A stretch of 64,000 bases of DNA. Origin: Endozoicomonas sp. G2_1 (GTDB taxonomy: Bacteria > Pseudomonadota > Gammaproteobacteria > Enterobacterales > Alteromonadaceae). The translations under genes and the position numbers were made by a program. Within the stretch, counting starts at the first letter, position 1, and each line of letters opens with the position of its first letter. The notes beneath the pieces are model-generated. The model did not search any database. It had not been told where the DNA came from and saw nothing but the letters and a program-made list of their open reading frames with translations. The stretch is taken from contig NZ_JAGHQT010000019.1 in assembly GCF_017744155.1 (NCBI RefSeq), positions 1 through 64,000 on the forward strand, written 5' to 3'. Of the stretch, positions 18,228 to 25,702 are shown piece by piece.

Positions 18228-19259
18228 TCAACAAAATTGACTTAGTATTTTTTTAGCCTCTTGCCACAGCGGATTTTGAGCAAGTTTGTCATAACTGATT
18301 TGATTACTAGCTAACAGTTTTTGAATACGCTGGCTACTGGCTTGCTCAAGTGTCAGATTAGCTCGGTCGAGCACCTCAATTAAACCTGCGCGGTTATTAC
18401 ACACTAATAACATGTCACAACCAGCTTGCTGCGCAGCTTCAGTGCGCTCTACGTAACCGCCAATTCCTGCCGCACCTTCCATCGAAAGATCATCGCTAAA
18501 AATCACACCGTTAAAGCCCAGCTGTTTGCGCAGTATTTCTTGCAACCAATAGCGAGAAAAGCCAACCGAATGTTGATCAACATCAGGGTAAATAACATGA
18601 GCTGGCATCATCGCCGACAGCAAATCATCGTCAATTAACTGTTGAAACGGCTTGATGTCATAGCCAAAAATTTCAGACTTATTTCGCCCGTCGATCGCCG
18701 CCGCAATATGAGAATCAGCCTTAACACTGCCATGACCCGGAAAGTGTTTGCCAGTGGCAGCCATTCCGGCTTTGTTCATGCCTTGTATTAAACTTTTAGC
18801 GAGAATTTTTACCTGTTGTGGCTCAGCTGAAAATGCGCGATCGCCAATCACATCACTAATGCCGTTAATATCAAGCACTGGCGCAAAACTAATATCAATG
18901 CCAACGGACTGCATTTCAAGTGCGATCAAAACCCCACAATGAAATGCTAACTGCTCTGCTACCGCTATTTTGTTACCAGAGAGAGAGTATATATCTCCCA
19001 TGGCGGGAATGGCGCTAAACTGCTCTCGAAATCGTTGTACTCGGCCGCCTTCGTGATCAACTGCCAGCAAAATTGGCGTCTGAGCCGCTAACCTAATTTG
19101 TTGGCATAGTTCACTAATTTGTTTCGGGGATTGGTAATTTCTGGAAAATAATATTAAACCGCCAACTTTAGGATTGGCCAACAGTTCTTTGTCTTCTGAT
19201 GTCAGCTCGGTGCCAGCAATGTCCATCATCACTGACCCAGTTAAGCGTTTCTTAGTCAT
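18228..19259 (-). CDS. nagZ: Beta-N-acetylhexosaminidase NagZ
   Basis: Cytoplasmic GH3 enzyme of peptidoglycan recycling that removes GlcNAc from GlcNAc-anhydroMurNAc peptides. 343 residues. VGGLILFSRNY, LAVDHEGGRVQRF, TGKHFPGHGSVKADSH (with the Asp-His general acid/base loop) and the nucleophile region VIFSDDLSMEGA are all present. A TetR gene lies 36 bp upstream on the same strand, so the two may be cotranscribed. Confidence 0.96.
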   Translation of the reverse strand: MTKKRLTGSVMMDIAGTELTSEDKELLANPKVGGLILFSRNYQSPKQISELCQQIRLAAQTPILLAVDHEGGRVQRFREQFSAIPAMGDIYSLSGNKIAVAEQLAFHCGVLIALEMQSVGIDISFAPVLDINGISDVIGDRAFSAEPQQVKILAKSLIQGMNKAGMAATGKHFPGHGSVKADSHIAAAIDGRNKSEIFGYDIKPFQQLIDDDLLSAMMPAHVIYPDVDQHSVGFSRYWLQEILRKQLGFNGVIFSDDLSMEGAAGIGGYVERTEAAQQAGCDMLLVCNNRAGLIEVLDRANLTLEQASSQRIQKLLASNQISYDKLAQNPLWQEAKKILSQFC

Positions 19260-19295
19260 TTACTCTCTATTATCAATTTACTATTTACTATCAAT

Positions 19296-19919
19296 TTACA
19301 AGGGCGCGCCAACACCGGCGGCTATATATGGAATAACTTGTTTGATAACACCAGCAATATCGAGATTCTTATTGAAGTCGTTTTGGGCGATATCCATTAA
19401 TGCCTCACTCGATGACATAGTAAAAACAATTGTCCCCATAGTGAAATGCAAGCGCCAAAACATTTGTTCAGCAGTCAGTTCAGGATAAGCTTTGTGGACA
19501 GCGCTGACAAAGCGTTCGATAACACCCGGATAGCGCGTCGTCATGAACCAACGCAAAAAGCCCTGACTATCAGTGTACCCTCGGCCGAGCAATTGTAAGA
19601 AAATTGACGTACCATTTTCTCTGAACTCGTTAAGAGAAAGCAAAGGTGCCAAAAACACTGTAAAGACATCATTAAGATCAGGCTGTTGGTCACTGTTGAT
19701 CAACTCAACTAATGCTTCTTCAAGAATTGGCGATAACTCGTCCATGTAACGAGACATCACTGCTTTAATTAACTCTTTTTTCGAACCAAAATGGTAATTA
19801 ACCGCCGCCAAGTTAACGTCGGCCTGACTCGTTATTTCACGTAATGATGTCCCATTGAAACCATTATCTGCGAACAATTGTTCAGCAGCGTTAAGTATTT
19901 TTTCTTTGGTGCTGTTCAT
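19296..19919 (-). CDS. TetR-family regulator, PsrA-like (fatty-acid catabolism)
   Basis: 207 residues. The N-terminal helix-turn-helix KILNAAEQLFADNGFNGTSLREI ... VNLAAVNYHFGSKKELI (in outline) closely resembles PsrA, which represses beta-oxidation genes and responds to fatty acids or acyl-CoA in Pseudomonas, Shewanella and relatives. The C-terminal ligand domain has LLGRGYTD and LTAEQMFWRLHF. Together with FadR 10 kb away it suggests dual control of fatty-acid metabolism. A candidate operator lies in its promoter region. The PsrA name is by resemblance only. Confidence 0.72.
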   Translation of the reverse strand: MNSTKEKILNAAEQLFADNGFNGTSLREITSQADVNLAAVNYHFGSKKELIKAVMSRYMDELSPILEEALVELINSDQQPDLNDVFTVFLAPLLSLNEFRENGTSIFLQLLGRGYTDSQGFLRWFMTTRYPGVIERFVSAVHKAYPELTAEQMFWRLHFTMGTIVFTMSSSEALMDIAQNDFNKNLDIAGVIKQVIPYIAAGVGAPL

Positions 19920-19959
19920 TATTTTAGTTATTCACCGTTTTTTGTCTATTTGAACCCAG

Positions 19960-19978
19960 TTTAAACAGTCGTTTTAAA
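19960..19978 (-). promoter_or_regulatory. Candidate PsrA-type operator
   Basis: TTTAAACAGTCGTTTTAAA is an imperfect palindrome 41 bp upstream of the TetR start and resembles the TTnAAACAnnTGTTTnAA pattern I recall for PsrA. A further half-site TTTAAACAGC lies at 20026-20035. Confidence 0.45.
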
Positions 19979-20083
19979 ATATACAATAACTTGTTAAAGC
20001 ATTTTTAAGCGGCTGGATATAGCAATTTAAACAGCTCAGAATTATCTGTCAATTTAAGTAAAATAAATTGAACCTTTTTGACA

Positions 20084-20197
20084 CTTTTTACGTCTTAATA
20101 ACTACAAGATACTTAACTGGCGCAACGCACAGTTTGTCTTACCCTAACTCCCTTACTCAGAGGCCTGATCTGTCACCCAGTCTCTGAGTTTTTTTTG
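20084..20197 (+). ncRNA. Putative small RNA ending in an orphan terminator
   Basis: A strong Rho-independent terminator (20155-20196) stands on the plus strand with no plus-strand gene before it; the nearest upstream gene is the divergent TetR. A TTGACA sits at 20078-20083 but the -10 at the right distance is poor. The 5' end is therefore uncertain. The alternative is an attenuated leader of the M2 peptidase gene at 20309. Confidence 0.4.
20155..20196 (+). terminator. Orphan Rho-independent terminator
   Basis: ACTCAGAG (20155-20162) and CTCTGAGT (20182-20189) pair exactly and are followed by T8. No gene ends upstream on this strand. Confidence 0.8.
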
Positions 20198-20308
20198 CCT
20201 GATTTTCACTTCTTATTCCTATTAGACAATAAACAAAACTTTTCATTATAACCAGTTTGGTTATACTAGCCTGCGACCCCATTCATTTGTTAATAAAATA
20301 TAATAATC

Positions 20309-22153
20309 ATGAAAAATTTATTAAAAGTATCTGTGATTGCTGCAATAGTGTCAGCATCATTGGCCGGTTGTAACCAAGAACAACAAGCCTCAACAAACAG
20401 TGCGGCAAACACGCAAGCCACTAAAACACTAACGTCAAAAGACGCGGAAAAATTTCTCGCTGACGTAGAGAAGGAAAGCGTCGCATTAAATCTAGAAGGT
20501 GCTCGCGCCGCATGGATTTACGCTAACTTCATTACAGAAGATACCGCTGCTCTCGCCGCCGCTGCAGATCAAAAATCGACAGAAGCTGGCGTGCGTTTTG
20601 CCATGGAAGCAGCAAAGTTCGACAGTGTAGATGTAACCGCAGACCAACGCCGCAAACTTAACATCCTAAAGCAGAGCTTAGTGATGCCAGCACCGCAAGA
20701 CTCTGAAAAGTCAGCTGAACTTGCAAAAATTGGCGCCGACTTAGGTAGCATGTACGGCAAAGGAACTTATACCACTGAAGCGGGTGATAAGCTCAGCCTT
20801 GGCGATATGACTGCTAAAATGGCAACTTCGCGCAACTACGATGAATTACTAGAACTATGGCAAGGCTGGCGCACTGTTAGCCCAGAAATGAAACCTTTAT
20901 ACGAGCGTCAGGTCGAGCTTGGCAATGAAGGTGCTCAAGGTTTAGGTTACACTGATTTAGGTGCTATGTGGCGCTCTAATTACGATATGACACCAGACGA
21001 ATTCGCAACAGAGTTAGATCGTCTATGGGGCCAAGTTAAACCACTATATGACGATTTACACTGTTATGTACGCGCCGAACTAGGCGAACAATACGGCAAT
21101 GACAAAGTACCACAAGATCAACCTATTCCTGCACACTTGTTGGGTAATATGTGGGCACAAACTTGGGGTAACATTTACGATGTTGTTGCACCAGAAAACG
21201 CTGACCCTGGTTACGATGTCACTAAACAACTCGCTGCCCATAACTACAGCGAAATTGACATGGTAAAAGGTGCTGAGAAGTTTTTCACTTCACTGGGCTT
21301 TGATCCGCTACCTGAAACATTCTGGACCCGTTCACTGTTTACTAAACCTGCTGACCGCGACGTTATTTGTCACGCTTCTGCATGGGATTTAGATGCGAAA
21401 GACGATATTCGCATCAAAATGTGTATTCAAAAAACAGGGGAAGAATTCTCAGTTATTCATCACGAGTTAGGCCACAACTTCTACCAACGCGCCTACAAAA
21501 ACCAACCGGTTTACTACCAAAACAGTGCTAACGATGGTTTCCACGAAGCAATTGGCGACACCATTGCACTGTCAGTTACGCCTAAGTACCTAAAAGAAAT
21601 TGGCTTAATTGATACGATTCCTGATGAGTCAAAAGACATCGGCTTATTAATGAAGATGGCACTGGATAAAGTTGCCTTCATTCCATTTGGCCTATTAGTT
21701 GACCAATGGCGTTGGAAAGTGTTTTCAGGTGAAGTTACACCAGAAAACTACAACCAAGAATGGTGGAAACTACGCGAGAAATACCAAGGTGTTAGCGCAC
21801 CAGTTGACCGCCCTGCTGATGCCTTTGATCCAGGCGCCAAGTATCACGTGCCTGGTGGCGTGCCTTACTCGCGTTATTTCTTAGCACACATTCAACAGTT
21901 TGAATTTCACCGTGCACTCTGTGAAATTTCGGGTAACACAGACCCTATCCACCGTTGTTCAATTTACAACAACAAGGATGCGGGCAAAGCGTTGAATACC
22001 ATGCTTGAAATGGGCTCTAGCCAACCTTGGCAACAAGCGTACAAGGTATTAACTGGCAATGAGCAAATGGACGCTTCAGCTATCTTAGACTACTTTGCAC
22101 CTTTACACGTTTGGTTAAAAGAGCAAAACAAAGGCCGTCAGTGTGGTTTTTAA
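20309..22153 (+). CDS. Peptidase family M2 (ACE-like peptidyl-dipeptidase), lipoprotein
   Basis: 614-residue zinc metallopeptidase related to angiotensin-converting enzyme, which removes C-terminal dipeptides. The signal peptide ends in the lipobox LAGC (Cys20), so the mature protein is lipid-anchored in the envelope. The zinc site is HHELGH with His385 and His389 and the third ligand Glu413 in FHEAIGD. Other family marks are VHHE-like context, YQNSANDGFHEA and the chloride-site region near RYFLAHIQQFEFH. It is monocistronic, with a terminator after it. Confidence 0.92.
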   Translation: MKNLLKVSVIAAIVSASLAGCNQEQQASTNSAANTQATKTLTSKDAEKFLADVEKESVALNLEGARAAWIYANFITEDTAALAAAADQKSTEAGVRFAMEAAKFDSVDVTADQRRKLNILKQSLVMPAPQDSEKSAELAKIGADLGSMYGKGTYTTEAGDKLSLGDMTAKMATSRNYDELLELWQGWRTVSPEMKPLYERQVELGNEGAQGLGYTDLGAMWRSNYDMTPDEFATELDRLWGQVKPLYDDLHCYVRAELGEQYGNDKVPQDQPIPAHLLGNMWAQTWGNIYDVVAPENADPGYDVTKQLAAHNYSEIDMVKGAEKFFTSLGFDPLPETFWTRSLFTKPADRDVICHASAWDLDAKDDIRIKMCIQKTGEEFSVIHHELGHNFYQRAYKNQPVYYQNSANDGFHEAIGDTIALSVTPKYLKEIGLIDTIPDESKDIGLLMKMALDKVAFIPFGLLVDQWRWKVFSGEVTPENYNQEWWKLREKYQGVSAPVDRPADAFDPGAKYHVPGGVPYSRYFLAHIQQFEFHRALCEISGNTDPIHRCSIYNNKDAGKALNTMLEMGSSQPWQQAYKVLTGNEQMDASAILDYFAPLHVWLKEQNKGRQCGF

Positions 22154-22170
22154 TAGCTAAGTAACCAATA

Positions 22171-22205
22171 AAAAATGGCCTAGTGTAAACGCTAGGCCAT
22201 TTTTG
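22171..22205 (+). terminator. Terminator of the M2 peptidase gene
   Basis: AAAAATGGCCTAG and CTAGGCCATTTTT (allowing GTGTAAACG loop) form a long stem followed by T; it also shields the cassette array from the plus strand. Confidence 0.88.
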
Positions 22206-22255
22206 TTTATAAGCGAGAAAAATAAATAAAAAACAACTAAAAGTAAGGATGAAAA

Positions 22256-22573
22256 TTAATCAACTGAGCCACCGTCTGAGCTTGCACCTAGGCCTGATTC
22301 TCCTGCGTGAAATTCTGAGCCTGAATCACTCAACGAATCAAAAAAATCATTTATTCGTTTAGCTTTGAGAACACCTGCCATATCAGAGTCTACCGATATT
22401 TCTTCATCGGTACGGTCATCTATGTCTTCCGACAAAAGGAGCGCTCTAATATCTTTTCCAAGAAGCTTTACTACTTTATTGAACCTATCAGGATAACGCT
22501 CTCGGTCGATATTTTTAAAGACATCAACGAGCTCTTCGTAGGAATAACTATCGTAGTCAGGTTCATATGACAT
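22256..22573 (-). CDS. Hypothetical acidic protein with an N-terminal ID..YP.R helix motif
   Basis: 105 residues, unknown. The N-terminus (YSYEELVDVFKNIDRERYPDR) matches in pattern the start of the RDD cassette protein at 24102-24773 (LEELLDVRNHIDKEQYPER). The remainder is acidic and ends in a Ser/Gly-rich tail (GASSDGGSVD), with no membrane segment. A ribosome binding site AAAGGAC precedes the ATG. Only 21 bp separate it from the previous ORF and no attC lies between, so both may come from one cassette whose attC has been lost. Confidence 0.6.
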   Translation of the reverse strand: MSYEPDYDSYSYEELVDVFKNIDRERYPDRFNKVVKLLGKDIRALLLSEDIDDRTDEEISVDSDMAGVLKAKRINDFFDSLSDSGSEFHAGESGLGASSDGGSVD

Positions 22574-22594
22574 TATAAAGTCCTTTTCGTACCG

Positions 22595-23002
22595 TTAAAG
22601 GGAACACTGCGCCTTAATTGCCGAACGCATTGATTTTAGAAGCAATACCGACATTAACAGTGCGAACAAGTTAATTGTTATAGAAACAGTGTCAATTGAC
22701 CAAGAGATATGCAAACTAAAACCAAGCAACAATGAAAAAGCCCATTCTGATGTCTCAAAGCCAACTATTTGAGCAATATAGAGCCACAAAACGTATTTGA
22801 TGAATTTTAAATTACCTGTATATATTTTATATGCGGCAAATAAGTTAAACGCAATAGCCACAGGGATAAGTAACATAAATACTAAATTTATGCCTGATGT
22901 TTCCGAGAAGTGTTCAAAAAGCCCAATAGTTACAACTAGACTTAATATTGCAGCCACAATCAGTGCAATTGCGGCAGCTTTTATATACTTATTTCTGTCC
23001 AT
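22595..23002 (-). CDS. Cassette membrane protein, four helices
   Basis: 135 residues from the ATG at 23002, MDRNKYIKAAAIALIV. A longer reading to 23101 would translate the attC site, so it was rejected. Four hydrophobic helices are evident (about 8-28, 37-58, 66-86 and 105-125). The pattern INLVFM...NLFAAYKIYTGNLKFIKYVLWLY, then QIVGFETSEWAFS, resembles small membrane proteins that I recall from Vibrio and Shewanella cassette arrays. No function is known. Confidence 0.65.
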   Translation of the reverse strand: MDRNKYIKAAAIALIVAAILSLVVTIGLFEHFSETSGINLVFMLLIPVAIAFNLFAAYKIYTGNLKFIKYVLWLYIAQIVGFETSEWAFSLLLGFSLHISWSIDTVSITINLFALLMSVLLLKSMRSAIKAQCSL

Positions 23003-23017
23003 AAAAAGACGTTTCCT

Positions 23018-23120
23018 TCTAAAAACGCGCCTCCACATTAAAAGGGTATAAATACTTGGGTATGTAACGAAATGGAACCGAACCAAGCTTTTTGGCGGCA
23101 CCGCTTTAACAGTTTGTTAT
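23018..23120 (-). repeat. attC site D, partly degenerate
   Basis: On the minus strand it begins with TTATAACAAACTG at the stop codon of the exported cassette protein. It contains the central AAGCTTGGTTCGGTTCC and CCCAAGTATTT pair typical of the other sites here. The 3' core is altered (GGCGCGTTTTTAG instead of GGCGTTA), so recombination activity is doubtful. Confidence 0.7.
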
Positions 23121-23563
23121 AATGATTTATTGCATACAAACTCGCTTTTACTAAACTCAGAAAATTCAATGAACTTCTTAATAGACTCAATGCTATAAAA
23201 TTCATTTTTCTCGATTTCACAATCGATGCATGAATAAGAAATATCTATACGTGCATCATGGTCTTGCGTAAAACCATTGTGGAAGCCAACCCAAAGGTAT
23301 GGTTTATCGCCAAGTTCAGAGTAAGGAACTCTACTGATAAATGCACCTTCTCCATTAACAAGATAATCAATAGTGACACTAGATGCTTGCCAACGTTTGT
23401 CTATTACCTTGGGATAATTCAAAACCACCATTTGATTATCTTTTGACGATACATAAAACCCATGACAAGCGGCAACTTGTGGAGTGACAATATTTACGCG
23501 GTCTGGCATTGTCGCCAGAGCAGAAAAAGAAAAGGTTAGAAAAATAACTAATACTAATTTCAT
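23117..23563 (-). CDS. Cassette-encoded exported protein
   Basis: 148 residues with a signal peptide (MKLVLVIFLTFSFSALA, cleavage near residue 17). The mature part is a beta-rich domain with five cysteines (ACHGF, SYSCIDCEIE, FVCNKS), suggesting disulfides in the periplasm. I do not recognise a family. The stop codon overlaps the 5' end of attC D, as in compact integron cassettes. Confidence 0.65.
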   Translation of the reverse strand: MKLVLVIFLTFSFSALATMPDRVNIVTPQVAACHGFYVSSKDNQMVVLNYPKVIDKRWQASSVTIDYLVNGEGAFISRVPYSELGDKPYLWVGFHNGFTQDHDARIDISYSCIDCEIEKNEFYSIESIKKFIEFSEFSKSEFVCNKSL

Positions 23564-23582
23564 ACACTGCCCTCGCGAATCA

Positions 23583-23611
23583 TAACAACGCCCATTAAAC
23601 GCTTGTTAGCG
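23583..23611 (-). repeat. attC site C, collapsed to 29 bp
   Basis: Minus strand: CGCTAACAAGC followed immediately by GTTTAATGGGC and GTTGTTA. The two outer cores (R'' and R') of an attC are present but the variable central part is gone, as if deleted internally. Confidence 0.6.
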
Positions 23612-23635
23612 AGTACCTAGCTAATGAGAGACCTT

Positions 23636-23985
23636 TTACCAAAGTTTTAATAACTGTTTCTCGTCTTTAAGATGTAGGGCTTGTTCAAATAATTTTTCAA
23701 TTTTTTCAGAGGGAATGCCCGAAATATCACCATGAAACTCTATACAATGCTTCCAGCCAATCTTTTGGCTTTGACAAGTTCTAAAATACATTGCGCCATC
23801 ACTCCAGATAGATAACCTTATTTGGATTGGCGGGGTATTAGATACTCACAATCAATATTTAAACGCTCATATCCCTGATCGTACTCATTGGTACAAGTTA
23901 ACTTACAACCACGATGCTTTAAAGTTTTGCTTCGCTTATTAAACGCAGAAATAACTCCATTTAATAAATTGCTTTCAATATTCAC
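23636..23985 (-). pseudogene. Frameshifted cassette gene (unknown protein)
   Basis: Starting from a GTG at 23985 with AAGAGG five bases upstream, one frame reads VNIESNLLNGVISAFNKR and on to CEYLIPRQSK, then stops at 23818-23820. The continuation lies in another frame: IQIRLSIWSDGAMYFRTCQ, KIGWKHCIEFHGDISGI, ending LLKLW at 23638. The switch is at a C-rich stretch near 23828-23838, and gaining one base (or losing two) there restores about 116 codons. The whole resembles a common cassette protein with an LSIWSDG...FR core. Function unknown; it is broken, or less likely a programmed frameshift or sequencing error. Confidence 0.7.
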
Positions 23986-24001
23986 CAAAACCTCTTGGTA
24001 T

Positions 24002-24107
24002 TGTTAACGCCCTGTTATAGGGCTGATAAATGCTTGGCTATACTTATGGATCGAAGCGAAACCAAGCCAAAAACTTTAGCAATCCCGCCTTAAACAGCTT
24101 GTTATAT
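24002..24107 (-). repeat. attC site B (106 bp)
   Basis: Minus strand: R'' ATATAAC at 24101-24107, then AAGCTGTTTAAGGCGGG, central TTGGCTTGGTTTCGCTTCG and TATAGCCAAGCATTTATC, then CAGGGCG and R' GTTAACA at 24002-24008. The stop codon of the RDD gene lies inside R''. The core is very similar to attC A. Confidence 0.88.
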
Positions 24108-24773
24108 ACGAACTACGACAGTCTTACCAATATAGTCGTGAAGAGCTCTGCGCTTATCATTAAACAGCATGGTTACAAATTCAGATATTCCCCACAGCAT
24201 AGCTAAAATGCCAAAGCCAAGTACTGCATAAGATAACCCCTCAGAGATCGTACCTGACAATTCTATTGAAATTGCTATTACTAGGATGATTAAGACCCAA
24301 GAAATATTTAAAGCTAAATTAACTGACTCTCTACGCAGTGCTTGTTTAACGGTTATCTCAGTCTCCGTGTCATGGTTTAGGACTTTAACATCCATAATCA
24401 TTTTTCCAATAGTTTGACCAAAATAACCATGCATAAATATGGCATATATTGCTAATTGAACACCGTTTAAAGCTTGAAGCAATTTATCTTGAGTACTGTA
24501 TTCGACACCAAAGATTAAGCATTCAACATATAAAATAATAGCGAATATAATTCCATCGATTGTAGCAGCCCAAAAGCGAGGCCAAAATGTTGAGTATTTA
24601 CTTATTTCTTTCTGCTTCTCTATCTCTTCTTTTATGTCTGGGTCTTTCATTTTACTTGAAATAGCTAAGTCTATTTCTTTTGCTCTTTCTGGGTACTGCT
24701 CTTTGTCAATATGATTACGAACATCTAAAAGCTCTTCTAGTGTGCAGTTATTATAGTTGGGACTAGAATCCAT
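24102..24773 (-). CDS. Cassette-encoded RDD-family membrane protein
   Basis: 223 residues. A soluble N-terminal part (LEELLDVRNHIDKEQYPER) is followed by an RDD domain with several helices: FWPRFWAATIDGIIFAIIL (the Arg-Asp pattern in helix 1), YFGQTIGKMIMDVKV, AILWGIS-like last helix and DKRRALHDYIGKTVVV at the end. RDD proteins are small membrane proteins, some linked to Na+/H+ exchange or used as accessory domains. It occupies one cassette between attC A and attC B. Confidence 0.8.
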   Translation of the reverse strand: MDSSPNYNNCTLEELLDVRNHIDKEQYPERAKEIDLAISSKMKDPDIKEEIEKQKEISKYSTFWPRFWAATIDGIIFAIILYVECLIFGVEYSTQDKLLQALNGVQLAIYAIFMHGYFGQTIGKMIMDVKVLNHDTETEITVKQALRRESVNLALNISWVLIILVIAISIELSGTISEGLSYAVLGFGILAMLWGISEFVTMLFNDKRRALHDYIGKTVVVRI

Positions 24774-24793
24774 GTGCTTGGCTCTCTTTTAGT

Positions 24794-24897
24794 ACATAAC
24801 GCCCCAATAAGGGGCTGATAAATGCTTGGCTATACTTATAGAGCGAAGCGGAACCGAGCCAAGCTTTAGCCGTTCCACTTTTATTGGCTTGTTAGGT
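24794..24897 (-). repeat. attC site A (104 bp)
   Basis: Minus strand: R'' ACCTAAC (24891-24897), AAGCCAATAAAAGTGG, central AAGCTTGGCTCGGTTCC and GCTTCGCTC, TATAGCCAAGCATTT, then CCCCTTATTGGGGC and R' GTTATGT (24794-24800). The outer arms GCCAATAA and TTATTGGGGC pair. This is the clearest site in the array. Confidence 0.92.
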
Positions 24898-24902
24898 GTG
24901 CG

Positions 24903-25307
24903 TCAATTCGGCATCCACGCATTATCCATTTGGCGACGTCTTAGTCCTTTTTCTATTTTTTCTCTTTCGGCTTTGGTTTTGCCAACAGACTTATAAGCAG
25001 TGCTTTCAATTAAATTTGGTAATTTTCTAATCTTTTCCCAGTATTCAATTCGAACATCTTCATCGACGTTTACAGTACTCGAAAATAGCGAGTCATTGCC
25101 ATCTTTCCGTGGCGAAGAAACCCAAAAGTCTTCAAATGAACTTTCATCAAAATAATTAGCTTTCAAAGGCATTCCTTTGTTCTTTTGAAATACCCTATTT
25201 TTATAATACAGATTGCTTCCTGATTTAGAAAACTTGACCAAGCCAATGCGACCTTCACCACGCAAACCATCGGTCTTTAATTCGATGTACATAATTTTTG
25301 ATTGCAC
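24903..25307 (-). CDS. First cassette protein (widespread unknown family)
   Basis: 134 residues. The start MQSKIMYIELKTDGLRGEG is followed by GRIGLVKFSKSGSNLYYKNR, GMPLKANYFDESS, FWVSSPRKDGND and DEDVRIEYWEKIRKLP. I recognise this as a common small protein of cassette arrays and scattered genomes, sometimes misannotated as a DXP synthase, for which there is no support here. A ribosome binding site (AGGAGAGT) lies just after the cassette's left core. The true start may be the inner ATG six codons downstream. Confidence 0.75.
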   Translation of the reverse strand: MQSKIMYIELKTDGLRGEGRIGLVKFSKSGSNLYYKNRVFQKNKGMPLKANYFDESSFEDFWVSSPRKDGNDSLFSSTVNVDEDVRIEYWEKIRKLPNLIESTAYKSVGKTKAEREKIEKGLRRRQMDNAWMPN

Positions 25308-25322
25308 GATACTCTCCTGTAC

Positions 25323-25329
25323 ACCTAAC
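25323..25329 (-). repeat. Upstream core site of the cassette array
   Basis: GTTAGGT on the minus strand, directly before the first cassette gene. It is the exact complement of the R'' core ACCTAAC of attC A, as expected for the two ends of one cassette. It may be the remains of an attI or of a lost attC. Confidence 0.65.
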
Positions 25330-25702
25330 AGTTTACTATGTAGACATCTCAGTAATACTCGCCTACGACTATCTCATTAAACTACCATAAACCTCATTTA
25401 ATTCAATTTGTTACCAAATAGATGTAAGTACTTATTTTCCTTTATCTGGATATTATTAACACTTCATACTAATGCCTTTTTTAATTACTATGTTTTATCC
25501 AATAATTTCATATTGTTAGTGAAAAATGAGAGCATCTTGACGTTTTACAGAGAATTATCAGTAATACCTTGGTCTATGCCCGTTTCTTGTTCTTAGGCGT
25601 ACTTCTCAAAAGTGCCAATAGCAGAAGATGAAATAGTTAAGGTGCCCATTCAAAAATGGACACCTTGTAAACTATATAAGCGAAGATATATTAAAAATTC
25701 TA
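25330..25702. other. Intergenic region between cassette array and secF2
   Basis: I see no gene and no integrase remnant. An imperfect hairpin (AAGGTG..CCATT and ATGG..CACCTT, about 25640-25669) lies after secF2 and could end its transcript, although the T run is poor. Confidence 0.5.

Larger units (their letters stand above)
22256..25329 (-). mobile_element. Integron cassette array without integrase (CALIN)
   Basis: All ORFs here lie on the minus strand and are small, mostly unknown, and AT-rich. They are separated by attC sites at 24794-24897, 24002-24107, a collapsed one at 23583-23611 and a degenerate one at 23018-23120. A lone core GTTAGGT (minus strand, 25323-25329) marks the upstream border. 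No intI-like gene is present within the window on either side, only secF2 and the M2 peptidase. The low-coordinate end (22256 to about 23020) lacks a closing attC, so it is eroded or no longer cassette DNA. Confidence 0.85.

Noticed and set aside
22595-23101. Long reading of the cassette membrane protein from 23101
   Set aside because: The first 33 codons translate the attC D region; the ATG at 23002 begins a normal membrane protein.
25408-25596. Plus-strand ORF upstream of the array as an integrase remnant
   Set aside because: No resemblance to tyrosine recombinases; random AT-rich reading.
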